NCBI GenBank assembly: GCA_038321775.1
Contig: JBBQFI010000003.1
Location: forward strand, 245,723-309,722
DNA from: JBBQFI01 sp038321775
GTDB taxonomy: Bacteria; Verrucomicrobiota; Verrucomicrobiia; Chthoniobacterales; UBA10450
DNA length: 64,000 nt
Direction of reading: 5' to 3'
A model generated the notes under the pieces. That model had not been told where the DNA came from and did not search any database. It was given only the letters and a program-made list of their open reading frames with translations. Positions 45,997-54,939 of this stretch are shown here, one piece after another; position 1 is the first letter of the stretch, and every line of letters begins with the position of its first letter. Position numbers and translations under genes: made by a program.

Positions 45997-46347
45997 TTAC
46001 TTTCCTTCCGCTTCTTTTTCGGTCAGACGCGCCCACGTCACCGTAAAAGGGTTTTCCCCTAACGAGCGATAAGCAAATTTTTTGTCAGTCAGAATCAGAA
46101 TCTCATGCGGTTCCGCGTCGAGATAGAACTGACCTTTCTTCACTTCCCAGCGATTCGTTGTCGTAGAGATGTCACGCGGGCACATGTACATGATGCCGTC
46201 GGACTTTATCAGATAGGAATGCCGGGCGTTTCCCCAATAACCGAGGATTTTATCTTTGATCGCGCTGTCTGACAATTTCTCCCCGGCAGAAGCGCAAACG
46301 TTGAGAACTGTGAAGGCGGCGACCGCGACAAGGATTTTGGTTTTCAT
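45997..46347 (-). CDS. Small exported protein of unknown function
   Basis: A 116-residue protein with a signal peptide (MKTKILVAVAAFTVLNVCASA) and a lipocalin/META-like small beta domain (KILGYWGNARHSYLIKSDG, WEVKKGQFYLDAEPHEILIL). It precedes the kinase gene on the same strand by 16 bases and may be co-transcribed with it. No family recognised. Confidence 0.65.
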   Translation of the reverse strand: MKTKILVAVAAFTVLNVCASAGEKLSDSAIKDKILGYWGNARHSYLIKSDGIMYMCPRDISTTTNRWEVKKGQFYLDAEPHEILILTDKKFAYRSLGENPFTVTWARLTEKEAEGK

Positions 46348-46457
46348 GAGCCGGAATACTGGAGAATAAAATGTCCAATCTGCCGAAGCGAGAATAGAAA
46401 AACATGTCGACCTTGTCCGTCTCGATTTGTTAGGATCAACGCCGCACGGAGAACCTC

Positions 46458-47939
46458 ATGGGATCAGTCAACATTTCGATGCCAGTCGCCCCTGACATCG
46501 GCGGAGGCTGGAAGGAAACCGATTGGGATAAGCTTCTCATCAACATCGAAGCGGGCACCGTTATTCCCATTATCGGTCGCGACCTGCTTCAAGTCAGCGC
46601 AGATGGGAAGACGCCGCCGGTTCTGCTTTATAATTACATCGCGAATCGTTTGCTCGAAGAGCTCGGCAAAGAAGTTCCTCAAATATCTAAAGAGCCAGCG
46701 ACCGATCACACGCTCAATGATGCGGTCGGCATTTGCATGCGCCATGGACGAAATCATTTCGACATTTGCTACAGCATTCTCGAAGTCGTGAAAGAAGTCT
46801 CCGATTGGCCCGCTCCAACTCCATTGCGACAGTTGGCCGAGATCACGGATTTTCAATTGTTCGTTTCGACGACGTTTGACTCGTTAATGGAGCGGGCGAT
46901 CGAATCGAGCAGCGCTGGTGGTGAAGCGCGCCACGCGTCTGCTTACGCGTACGATCCGAAACCGCCATCCGGCAAAGCGGTGGAAGATTTGCCCCTGGCG
47001 AAACGGAGCATTAGCCAACCTGTCCTTTATCATTTGATGGGCCGGCTGACGGTGAATTCGAGCAACGTCGTCATTTCGGATGAAGATTTGCTTGAGTTCG
47101 TGTGCGCGCTCTACTCCGAGAACAAAAAGCGGGTCCCGGTCAACCTGCTCAATGAGTTTTCGAAAAATCATCTACTGCTTTTGGGCTGCAGTTTTTCCGA
47201 TTGGCTCGCGCGCTTTTTCCTTCGCGCCGCCAAGCGCCGCCGCCTTTCCACAAAACCGGACGACGAACGTTTGCGTAACATCGTTGAATACGTGGTCGAC
47301 GATTATTCCCCGCAAGAACAGAATCTCGTGCTCTTTCTCGAACAGTTTTGGACGAGCACGCGGATTTTCCGGAGCGGCAACGTGGTCCGATTTGTGGACG
47401 AGCTCCGTCGCCGTTGGGGCGAACGCAACCCGCAGAAAATCGCTGATGCCACCACCGCGCCTAAAAAAATCGCGATATCGGAACGCTTGCCCACGACGAT
47501 GCCGGATGGCGTTCTCTTTATCAGTTACGCGCGCGAAGATCAGGCCGCGGTCGAGCGTTTGCGCGCGAGCTTAAAAGATTTTCCGGTCTGGTTCGATCAA
47601 GCCAAGCTCGAAGCGGGGGATAGTTGGGAGCGTAAAATCGAGGACAACATCGCGCGTTGCCGTTTCTTTATGCCGATCATTTCGCGCACAACCGACAGAC
47701 GTCTGGAAGGTTTTTTCCGGCGCGAATGGAATCAAGCGGCCGATCGCACGCGCTCCATGCATGACGACATCCGTTTCATTGTGCCGATTGCCATTGATGA
47801 AACCAAAGCGGCAACGGCACGCGTCCCGAAACCGTTTTTGCGCGCGCATTGGTGGCAACTTCCCGATGGGGAGGCGACGCCCGAGTTTCGAAAGGAAATT
47901 CAAGCGCTCTTTGAAGCGCAAAGCACAAACGGCGATTGA
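46458..47939 (+). CDS. SIR2-like domain fused to a TIR domain
   Basis: A 493-residue protein. Residues 25-290 resemble the SIR2_2-type NAD-binding domain: VIPIIGRDLL, FVSTTFDSLMERAI, YHLMGRLTV, VVISDEDLLEFV and LLLLGCSFSDWLARFF. In the family the TTNYD motif carries the catalytic Asn; here TTFD lacks it. Residues 350-485 are a TIR domain (GVLFISYAREDQAAVERL, WFDQAKLEAGDSWERKIEDNIARCRFFMPIIS) with the Glu of SWERK where NAD-cleaving TIRs have theirs. The protein is thus probably an NAD-consuming effector with a SIR2-like ligand-binding part. First gene of the operon, 27 bp before the STAND gene. Confidence 0.85.
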   Translation: MGSVNISMPVAPDIGGGWKETDWDKLLINIEAGTVIPIIGRDLLQVSADGKTPPVLLYNYIANRLLEELGKEVPQISKEPATDHTLNDAVGICMRHGRNHFDICYSILEVVKEVSDWPAPTPLRQLAEITDFQLFVSTTFDSLMERAIESSSAGGEARHASAYAYDPKPPSGKAVEDLPLAKRSISQPVLYHLMGRLTVNSSNVVISDEDLLEFVCALYSENKKRVPVNLLNEFSKNHLLLLGCSFSDWLARFFLRAAKRRRLSTKPDDERLRNIVEYVVDDYSPQEQNLVLFLEQFWTSTRIFRSGNVVRFVDELRRRWGERNPQKIADATTAPKKIAISERLPTTMPDGVLFISYAREDQAAVERLRASLKDFPVWFDQAKLEAGDSWERKIEDNIARCRFFMPIISRTTDRRLEGFFRREWNQAADRTRSMHDDIRFIVPIAIDETKAATARVPKPFLRAHWWQLPDGEATPEFRKEIQALFEAQSTNGD

Positions 47940-47966
47940 CGGTCGCGCACGACTTTCCGGAACGCG

Positions 47967-50900
47967 ATGAAAATGAACGAAGATCCGGCCGCACAAGTGG
48001 TGGTGGATGAGCAAAATCCCTGGCCCGGTCTCGATTTTTTCGCGGAGAAGAGCAGCGCGTTTTTTCATGGGCGCGAAGCGGAAGCGGATCTTTTGCTCAC
48101 GATGGTGCGGCACCGCCTTCTCACCGTGCTCTACGGTCAATCGGGCCTGGGCAAAAGCTCACTCCTTCAAGCTGGACTGTTTCCGAGATTGCGCGCTGAC
48201 GGTTGGTTGCCGGTTTATGTTCGACTCAGTCATACCGACGCCGATGGGCTGGGCGGAAAAGGGACGACAGCGTTAATCGCACAAACCCGGCAATTCATTC
48301 GTGAAGCGATCACGGATGCGATCGAGCAAGGCCAATTGCTCGCCGCACAAGCGGGCGACCCGTCGCCGATGCCGCGCGATGATGAGTCGCTCTGGGAATA
48401 TTTGCATCGCAAGTCTTCTGGTTTGCGCAGTCCCGCGCGCGAACGCGTCGCGCCGGTTTTGGTTTTCGATCAGTTCGAGGAGATTTTCACGCTCGGGCGC
48501 AGCGAAGCACGGCAAGCTATTCGCGAAATTTTTCTGCGCGATCTGGCCGACTGCGTGGAGAACCGCCTGCCCGAGCACGTGCTCAAGGAAATGAATCGCA
48601 AGCAGCCGAGTGCGGCGGAACGGTTCGCCGACTTGGAGTTCACGCGTCAGGATTACCGAATCGTTCTGAGTCTGCGCGAAGATTATCTCGCGGAACTGCA
48701 TGATCTCAGCGATCTGATGCCGTCGATTCATGAAAACGAAACACGACTCGTTCCGCTGAACGGCTGGCAGGCGCTCGATGCCGTGGCGATTCCTGGTGAG
48801 GCGTTGGTCGAACCAGTCGTCGCGCGCGAGATCGTTGAAATTGTCGCGGCGAGTCGTCGTGGAGAAACCGAAGAAGGCGACGGCGCGACAGCGGCCATCG
48901 GCGAGGGCGAACGAACCGATGAAACGAAGCTCGAGGTCGATCCTGCGCTTTTGAGCATGGTTTGTCGCGAGTTAAACGATGAGCGGAAACGACGCGACGC
49001 GCCGAAAATCACGCAGGAAATTACAAACGATCTTTTAAAAAATAGCGGACGATCGGTTCTGCATCGCTTTTACCTCGACTGTTTCCATTCACTTCCCGAA
49101 CGCAATACCGCGCCCGATGTGCAAAAGTTTGTCGAAGACGAACTACTCACGCCCACTGGTTATCGCAATATGGCGGAGCTAGTCCGCGCACAGAACCGTC
49201 TTTCCAAGGCGGGCGTTTCCGATCCATCCGCCGCGATTCAATGCTTGATCGATCAACGCCTTCTCCGAATCAGCGAGCGTCGGCAGGACAAAACGAAATG
49301 GCTCGAACTGACGCACGACGTGTTGTGCGACGTCGTCAAAGAAAGCCGTCGCGAACGCGAAGTTCGCGAAGTAAAAGAGCGCGAGGAAAGGGAAGAACGC
49401 GAACGCGCGGGCCGGCGTTTGGAAGAAGCTGAACGACAGCGCGCTGAAGCAGAATTACAAACGCGAGCCGCGCAACAACGCGAAGCCGAGGCCAACACTC
49501 GCTTGAAACAAATGCGCCGGGAGCGCCGCTTGGGAATTGCCGCGCTCGTTTTGACGATTTGTTTCGCGGGCGCGCTCTGCGTCGCCGGGTTTCTCCCCTA
49601 CGGCAAATTAAAAACCGGTGAAGATGCGCAGCGTCGCAGCCGCAGTTTGGTTGAACACGCGAAGGAAAGATTGAATCGCTCCGACGACGAACGGCGCAAT
49701 GTTGTCGTTTTGCGTCAGCTCGCCCGCGCTTTGCGTTTCGATCCGGGAAATGCGGACGCGGCGAAACTTGCGAGCCAATTGCTCGTCGAGAAAAATTGGT
49801 GTCCGCCATTGTCGCGTCCTCTTCGTTATCTCGACAGTCCGTTGCTGAGCGTTGGCTTCAGTCCTGACAATCGCGAGGTCGTCGCAGTCGCAGCGGACGG
49901 AAATCTCGTTCGGTGGAGCAGGGATGATTTCAAACAACTCGAAAGCCTTCCGCTCGTGCCCGATAAAATGTCGCCGGAAAACAAAAAGGTGTTGGATTCG
50001 GCCGCGTTCAGTCGCGACGGCAAACGCATTCTGATCGCACTCTTTCCGCCTAACCGGGAAAAGTTGCGGGTATGCAATTGGTCGGAACGCGACGCGTCGT
50101 ATCGACCGAGCATTACGACGGTTGATTTTAAGGAACCGATTCGTTCGCTCGCCTGGAGTCATGACGGAAATTTTCTCTGTCTCGTTCCACAACGCTTCGA
50201 TCAATCCAACTGCCGGGTGTTCACGTTTGAAGGCAGAGATTACCGAGAACGAACGACGATCAAGAACGCCACCGCCGCTGATCTCACGCCGGACGATAAC
50301 TGGCTCGCCATCGCCGAAGTCGGAGGGCGGATTCAGCTCTGGGACACTCACACATTGCAGCCGGCACCAGAAGGTCCGGAATTCAAAACGACTCTGCAAC
50401 CATCCGAGCAAAGTCCCGACACAAGATATTTCTTTCTCGTTTTCAGTGGCGATGGCCGGGAGTTAGCCGGCACGGCCATGCGCGAGCCAGGTCGCATCTG
50501 GAGTTTGCGTGATGGTACCTTGAAATGGTTGAAACCAAAACTGCAACGCGACCAAGTCATGCGTATGGCCTTTGTGCCTTCGGCCGCTGCCCACATCGTT
50601 GCTGCGGGAATAACCGGCACGAATGGAATGGTGGGTCTGTGGGACACGGCACGCATGGAACAACTCCGCGCCGAGCCGATGTGTTTTACTGAGGCCATGG
50701 TGTATCCAAATTTCAGCCCCGATGGAAAAACTGTCACACTTTCCGGCTCGTTTTGGAATGCAATGGATACCATTCGCGCATGGGACGTTTCCTTGAGTCG
50801 ACCTTCGATCGACGTTTCCAAGTTGCGTTTAACGGGGAAAAAACCTCCGCCCTGGCTGGCTGATCTCGCTGACGCGATCGCTGGATTGAAGGTTGCGTCC

Positions 50901-51020
50901 GAGGACGACGAGACACCGCCGCCCATCCTTTCGGAATTGAGAAAGAAATATGCCGACAGCGAAGTGTCCGGAGAATATGCGCCGGTATGGAATCGGTTTC
51001 TTGCCGAAGGCGGTCGATGA
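47967..51020 (+). CDS. STAND-type NTPase with membrane helix and WD40-like repeats
   Basis: A 1017-residue protein. Residues 10-400 are an nSTAND1-type NTPase (NPWPGLDFFAEKSSAFFHGRE, Walker A YGQSGLGKSSLL at about 55-66, Walker B VLVFDQFEEIFT). Residues 470-515 are a highly charged coiled coil, 518-540 a membrane helix (GIAALVLTICFAGALCVAG), and the rest is WD40-like (SVGFSPDNREVVAVAADGNLVRW, AAFSRDGKRI, SLAWSHDGNFLC, VFSGDGRELAG). STAND proteins assemble on ligand binding. Its stop overlaps the following start (ATGA), and it sits directly behind the SIR2-TIR gene, as sensors do with effectors. Confidence 0.88.
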   Translation: MKMNEDPAAQVVVDEQNPWPGLDFFAEKSSAFFHGREAEADLLLTMVRHRLLTVLYGQSGLGKSSLLQAGLFPRLRADGWLPVYVRLSHTDADGLGGKGTTALIAQTRQFIREAITDAIEQGQLLAAQAGDPSPMPRDDESLWEYLHRKSSGLRSPARERVAPVLVFDQFEEIFTLGRSEARQAIREIFLRDLADCVENRLPEHVLKEMNRKQPSAAERFADLEFTRQDYRIVLSLREDYLAELHDLSDLMPSIHENETRLVPLNGWQALDAVAIPGEALVEPVVAREIVEIVAASRRGETEEGDGATAAIGEGERTDETKLEVDPALLSMVCRELNDERKRRDAPKITQEITNDLLKNSGRSVLHRFYLDCFHSLPERNTAPDVQKFVEDELLTPTGYRNMAELVRAQNRLSKAGVSDPSAAIQCLIDQRLLRISERRQDKTKWLELTHDVLCDVVKESRREREVREVKEREEREERERAGRRLEEAERQRAEAELQTRAAQQREAEANTRLKQMRRERRLGIAALVLTICFAGALCVAGFLPYGKLKTGEDAQRRSRSLVEHAKERLNRSDDERRNVVVLRQLARALRFDPGNADAAKLASQLLVEKNWCPPLSRPLRYLDSPLLSVGFSPDNREVVAVAADGNLVRWSRDDFKQLESLPLVPDKMSPENKKVLDSAAFSRDGKRILIALFPPNREKLRVCNWSERDASYRPSITTVDFKEPIRSLAWSHDGNFLCLVPQRFDQSNCRVFTFEGRDYRERTTIKNATAADLTPDDNWLAIAEVGGRIQLWDTHTLQPAPEGPEFKTTLQPSEQSPDTRYFFLVFSGDGRELAGTAMREPGRIWSLRDGTLKWLKPKLQRDQVMRMAFVPSAAAHIVAAGITGTNGMVGLWDTARMEQLRAEPMCFTEAMVYPNFSPDGKTVTLSGSFWNAMDTIRAWDVSLSRPSIDVSKLRLTGKKPPPWLADLADAIAGLKVASEDDETPPPILSELRKKYADSEVSGEYAPVWNRFLAEGGR

Positions 51021-52315
51021 CCGGCGATTTTCCTATACTCGTTAGGCGCGGTTTCGCGTTTGCACTTACGCTCTCCCTCCTCGGTCAGGCACACGCGGAT
51101 AAGGTTCGCATCATCGAGGATCCGCGCGAAGCATCGCAAATTCGCGTTGATCTCATCCAGCAAGCGAAACATTCCATCGACGCCCAATACTACATTGTCG
51201 GCGACGATTATTTTACCTTTGCCGGGCTGGCGCTTCTGCGCGACGCCGCGCGGCGAGGATGCAACGTCCGCATTATCATCGATGGACGCTCAAACAAAAT
51301 TCCTTCGGCGGTGCATGCCCACCTGAAAGCCGAAAAAATCTCGATCAAAATTTATCATCCGGTCACGTTGCGGAAACTCAGCTGGGTCGTGCGACGGATG
51401 CACGACAAAGGCCTCGACATCGATGGCAAACGCATGATTCGAGGCGGCCGCAACGTCGAGGGCGACTACTTTGGGTATGCGAAACGTAACTTCGTGGATC
51501 GCGACGTTTATGTGGAAGGAAAAGTTGTCGCCGATTCGGACGCCTACTTTAGTGATCTTTGGAACAGCAACGAAGTCGTTCCGGTAAAGGTCAAAGATCC
51601 TACTGGCGACCTTGCACAAAAAGGCCGTGCGATTCTTGATGCTGCCGGTAAAAAACTTCGATCAAATAAAAGTCCCTCGCTGAATACAGGCAACGATTGG
51701 AGTGTGCGCTCTCGTGAAGTTGGACGAGTCCAGTTTTTTCACGACCCCGTCGGCCGCAAAGGTCTGGAACCGGGCATTAGCACAAGTTTGCAACAAGCGC
51801 TGCGAAGTTCGCATCGCTCAATTTTGATTGAGACACCTTACCTTGTTCCGACGAAGGAACTCCTAAGCGAAATTCAACAGGTGAAAAGACAAGGTGTGAC
51901 CAAAATCGAGATGATAACTAATTCGATTTCATCGAATGATTCCGTGCTGGTGCAGCTCGGTTACGAAACCTCCAAGAAAAAACTTTTACGCCTCGGCGTC
52001 GACCTGTGGGAATACAAGGGACCGGATACACTGCACTCGAAATCGGCCGTGCTCGACGATCGCGTGGCGCTGATTGGTTCGTTCAATATCGATCCGCGTT
52101 CACAGCGTCTGAACACGGAGACGGCGGTAGCGATTAATGACGAGGCGACGGCAAAACAATTATCGCGCTACATCAATGCGCACAAATCAAACTGTACCCA
52201 CATTACGTCCAAGCAACTCGTTGCGCCTAACGAGTCCGAGAAATTATCTTTCGCAAAACGTGTGCGGGTTTCCTTTCTTAAAGCGCTCCTGCCTCTCTTG
52301 CGAGGACAACTTTGA
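51017..52315 (+). CDS. Exported phospholipase D family protein (ClsC-like)
   Basis: A 432-residue PLD-superfamily protein from ATG 51017. Residues 1-25 form a signal peptide or anchor (GFAFALTLSLLGQAHA). Two HKD motifs are complete: HDKGLDID followed by GGRN (about residue 137), and HSKSAVLDDRVALIGSFN (about 345). The GGRNVEGDYF form is that of cardiolipin synthase C (ClsC/YmdC), but a nuclease or phospholipase role is possible. The CTCGTTAGGC motif is inside the signal-peptide codons (51038) and another copy near the 3' end. It overlaps the STAND stop by four bases. Confidence 0.85.
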   Translation: MTGDFPILVRRGFAFALTLSLLGQAHADKVRIIEDPREASQIRVDLIQQAKHSIDAQYYIVGDDYFTFAGLALLRDAARRGCNVRIIIDGRSNKIPSAVHAHLKAEKISIKIYHPVTLRKLSWVVRRMHDKGLDIDGKRMIRGGRNVEGDYFGYAKRNFVDRDVYVEGKVVADSDAYFSDLWNSNEVVPVKVKDPTGDLAQKGRAILDAAGKKLRSNKSPSLNTGNDWSVRSREVGRVQFFHDPVGRKGLEPGISTSLQQALRSSHRSILIETPYLVPTKELLSEIQQVKRQGVTKIEMITNSISSNDSVLVQLGYETSKKKLLRLGVDLWEYKGPDTLHSKSAVLDDRVALIGSFNIDPRSQRLNTETAVAINDEATAKQLSRYINAHKSNCTHITSKQLVAPNESEKLSFAKRVRVSFLKALLPLLRGQL

Positions 52316-52324
52316 ACGACTCGG

Positions 52325-53794
52325 ATGGATCAGGATTCTTCGTTGCTTCCGGTTTGGATTGTTGGTTTTACCGGTCATCGGCAGCTGAAGGACCCAGAGA
52401 AGGTCGGCGCGCTGCTGAGTGAATTGCTTCACTCGCTAAGCATAGAGATTCCTGGCCAGCTTGTGGGTCACTCCTCCGCTGCTATCGGCGGCGACACCCT
52501 GTTTGCCGGGGCTTGTTTGTCATCCGGCATTCCGTGGATCGCTTTGCTTCCGTTCGCGGAGGGCGATTTCAAAAGCGATTTTAGCGAGGCAGACTGGGAA
52601 AAAGCGCAGCGACTTCTGCAGCATGCGGCTCGCGTCGAATCGCTCGTCGGCGCGAAAGATCGCAACGTCGCTTATCTCGAATGTGGACTGGCCACCGTCG
52701 AAGAAGCAGATCTGATGATCGCGATTTGGGACGGCGAACCATCACGCGGGACTGGTGGCACGGCCGAAGTCGTGGCCCATGCGCGCAACTTTAACAAACC
52801 TCTGATCTTGATTCACCCTGATCGGCTAACGACGCAACGTGAGCGGTTTTCAGCGGAAACATTTTTCGATTCAGAGATGGAATACCTCAATCGGCTTCCT
52901 GAAGACGCTCCGGCGAATAATTCCGGAAGCGAAGCGGAGAAACGTGTTCGTCGGTTCTTTGCAAAAGTGGATGCGCAAGCCGCACGGATCGCTCCGCGAT
53001 TTCGGCGATGGGTGGCCGCGTCGGTCATCATGAATACAATCGCCGCCATTCTCACCGCGGCCGCGATCGGCTTCGGTGTTCATTCACGCTTTCTCGATAC
53101 CATGATCTTCGTTCTCATCGCGGCGGCGATGCTTTCAATCATTCAAATCAAGCGCAAACATGCGCACCGTAATTGGATTCGTTGCCGCGTTGCCGCCGAG
53201 ATCTGTCGATCGTCTCTGGCCACCTGGAACCTCGGTCGCGTCACTGCTCCTGTTTGGTTCGCACAGCTGGGGGATTTTCGGCGACTCGCCAAATCCATTC
53301 GCTTGATTCAGTTGCGCGCCGGCGATCAACCACGAATGGATTTGGCCGCATGCAAAAATGAATACCTAACGAGTCGAGTGGACGATCAAATTCAATATTT
53401 TCACCGACGCGGACGACGTCTCACCACGGCGCTTTTCGTTTTTACTTCGAGCTTTTGGCTTTTCTCGACGGCCGCTATTGCCCGCACCGTGATTATCGCA
53501 TTTGCCGGAGTGCAACCGGCCGATCCTTTCGCGGCGGATGCGGTGCGATCGTTTCTCCCGATCGCGCTGCCGCTCGCAGCCGGTTGCGCGCTTTCGTTGA
53601 TCTCAATTTTTGATCTTCATCGTCAGCTCGCCAGCTCGAAAGCAATGGAAGTTGCTCTCCAAAACGCGCGGTGCTCCATCGAAAGATGCGAAAGCTTTTC
53701 CAGCCTGCGTCGGGCCGTGGAAAACACAGAGAATGCATTTGCCGGTGAATTCTTTGAATGGTTTACGCTCTTTCGATTCCCAAGATTTAACTGA
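52325..53794 (+). CDS. SLOG domain fused to SLATT-like membrane domains
   Basis: A 489-residue protein. Residues 8-160 resemble the SLOG (LOG/DprA-related) nucleotide-binding fold: VGFTGHRQL, HSSAAIGGDTLFAGACLSSG, DLMIAIWDGEPSRGTGGTAEVVAHAR. Residues 230-275 hold two membrane helices with a flanking helix, the SLATT pattern, and residues 365-435 hold two more with a similar following helix (SIFDLHRQLASSKAMEVAL). SLOG domains are thought to bind nucleotide-derived second messengers and SLATT helices to act on membranes. It lies nine bases after the PLD gene and overlaps the patatin start by one base. Confidence 0.78.
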   Translation: MDQDSSLLPVWIVGFTGHRQLKDPEKVGALLSELLHSLSIEIPGQLVGHSSAAIGGDTLFAGACLSSGIPWIALLPFAEGDFKSDFSEADWEKAQRLLQHAARVESLVGAKDRNVAYLECGLATVEEADLMIAIWDGEPSRGTGGTAEVVAHARNFNKPLILIHPDRLTTQRERFSAETFFDSEMEYLNRLPEDAPANNSGSEAEKRVRRFFAKVDAQAARIAPRFRRWVAASVIMNTIAAILTAAAIGFGVHSRFLDTMIFVLIAAAMLSIIQIKRKHAHRNWIRCRVAAEICRSSLATWNLGRVTAPVWFAQLGDFRRLAKSIRLIQLRAGDQPRMDLAACKNEYLTSRVDDQIQYFHRRGRRLTTALFVFTSSFWLFSTAAIARTVIIAFAGVQPADPFAADAVRSFLPIALPLAAGCALSLISIFDLHRQLASSKAMEVALQNARCSIERCESFSSLRRAVENTENAFAGEFFEWFTLFRFPRFN

Positions 53795-54876
53795 TGAAAA
53801 GATTGCTCGCGCTGGATGGTGGTGGGATTCGCGGCGTGTTTTCCCTCGAGGTTCTCGCACGCATCGAAGCGTTACTGCGGGAAAAAACCGGCAATCCAGA
53901 ATTGGTTTTGTCCGATCACTTCCATTATCTCAGCGGCACTAGCACCGGTGCCATCATCGCGACCTGTCTGTCGTGGGGGATGAGCGTCGCGGAAGTGCGG
54001 GATCTTTACACCAAACGCGCGATCGAAATGTTTCGGCTCGCGCCCATTTATCTTCGATTTTGGAACAAGTTCGAAGGCGAAGCAATTACGCGAATCTTCA
54101 AAACTCTCTTCTCCGAAGATGGAGAAGGAAAAATTCCCGCGCTTCTCATTACGAAAAAGCTCCGCACCTTGCTTACTCTTGTGATGCGAAATCACACCAC
54201 TGGATCGCCCTGGCCGGTTTCAAATAATCCGACGGCCAAATTTAACGATCCCGCTCTGCCGGATTGCAATCTCACCCTGCCGCTCTGGCAACTCGTTAGG
54301 GCAAGCACCGCCGCGCCGGTTTATTTCCCGCCGGAAACAATCGACCTGGGCGGTCGTAAACAGGTTTTCGTCGATGGTGGAATTACCCCTTACAACAATC
54401 CGGCGCTCCTTCTTTACATGATGGCTACGCTTCCTGCCTACAATCTCAATTGGGAAACAGGCGTCGATAAGATGTTGCTCGTCTCGATTGGAACGGGCCG
54501 TGTTCGTACCGGCATTGGTCTGCGGCGCGCGGATCAGATGAGCATGCTCTTTCACGCGCGCTCGTTACCGATCGCGCTCATGGACTCGATCAATCTGCAA
54601 CAAGACATGATGTGTCGCACGATCGGTTTCTGCAAAGTAGGTGAACCGATCGATTCAGAGGTCGGCGATTTTCGTGAGGTGGCGTCCGACGAGATTCCGA
54701 AACGAAAATTTACCTATCTGCGCTACGATCATCCTTTCACCGCCGAAGAAATCCAGGAGGCAAAGCAACACGGCAAAGCAGGAATCACCCTCGATAATCT
54801 TCGCCTTATTCCTTTCCTTCAAAATATCGGACGCAGATATGCGGAACAGCACGTCCGCGGTGACGATTTAATCTAG
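53794..54876 (+). CDS. Patatin-like phospholipase
   Basis: A 360-residue acyl hydrolase of the type used as effector in CBASS (CapV-like). The oxyanion-hole DGGGIRG (residues 8-14), the nucleophile GTSTG (about 49-53) and the DGG dyad aspartate in FVDGGITPYNNP are all present, so activity on membrane phospholipids is expected. The start overlaps the stop of the SLOG-SLATT gene (TGATG), implying translational coupling of the two. Last gene of the operon. Confidence 0.9.
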   Translation: MKRLLALDGGGIRGVFSLEVLARIEALLREKTGNPELVLSDHFHYLSGTSTGAIIATCLSWGMSVAEVRDLYTKRAIEMFRLAPIYLRFWNKFEGEAITRIFKTLFSEDGEGKIPALLITKKLRTLLTLVMRNHTTGSPWPVSNNPTAKFNDPALPDCNLTLPLWQLVRASTAAPVYFPPETIDLGGRKQVFVDGGITPYNNPALLLYMMATLPAYNLNWETGVDKMLLVSIGTGRVRTGIGLRRADQMSMLFHARSLPIALMDSINLQQDMMCRTIGFCKVGEPIDSEVGDFREVASDEIPKRKFTYLRYDHPFTAEEIQEAKQHGKAGITLDNLRLIPFLQNIGRRYAEQHVRGDDLI

Positions 54877-54939
54877 TTTTCCCTGGGGTGTTGCATCCGT
54901 GCAACAATCCTCCATCAGATCCGGCAAGATTCGCCGTCT

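Noticed and set aside
46348..46457. Sigma-70-like promoter before the SIR2-TIR gene
   Set aside because: Candidate -35 and -10 boxes (TCGACC and TAGGAT) are poor matches and this phylum's promoters are not well defined.
54890..54905. Hairpin GTTGCA/TGCAAC after the patatin gene as terminator
   Set aside because: Only a six-base stem and no T-run; too weak to call.
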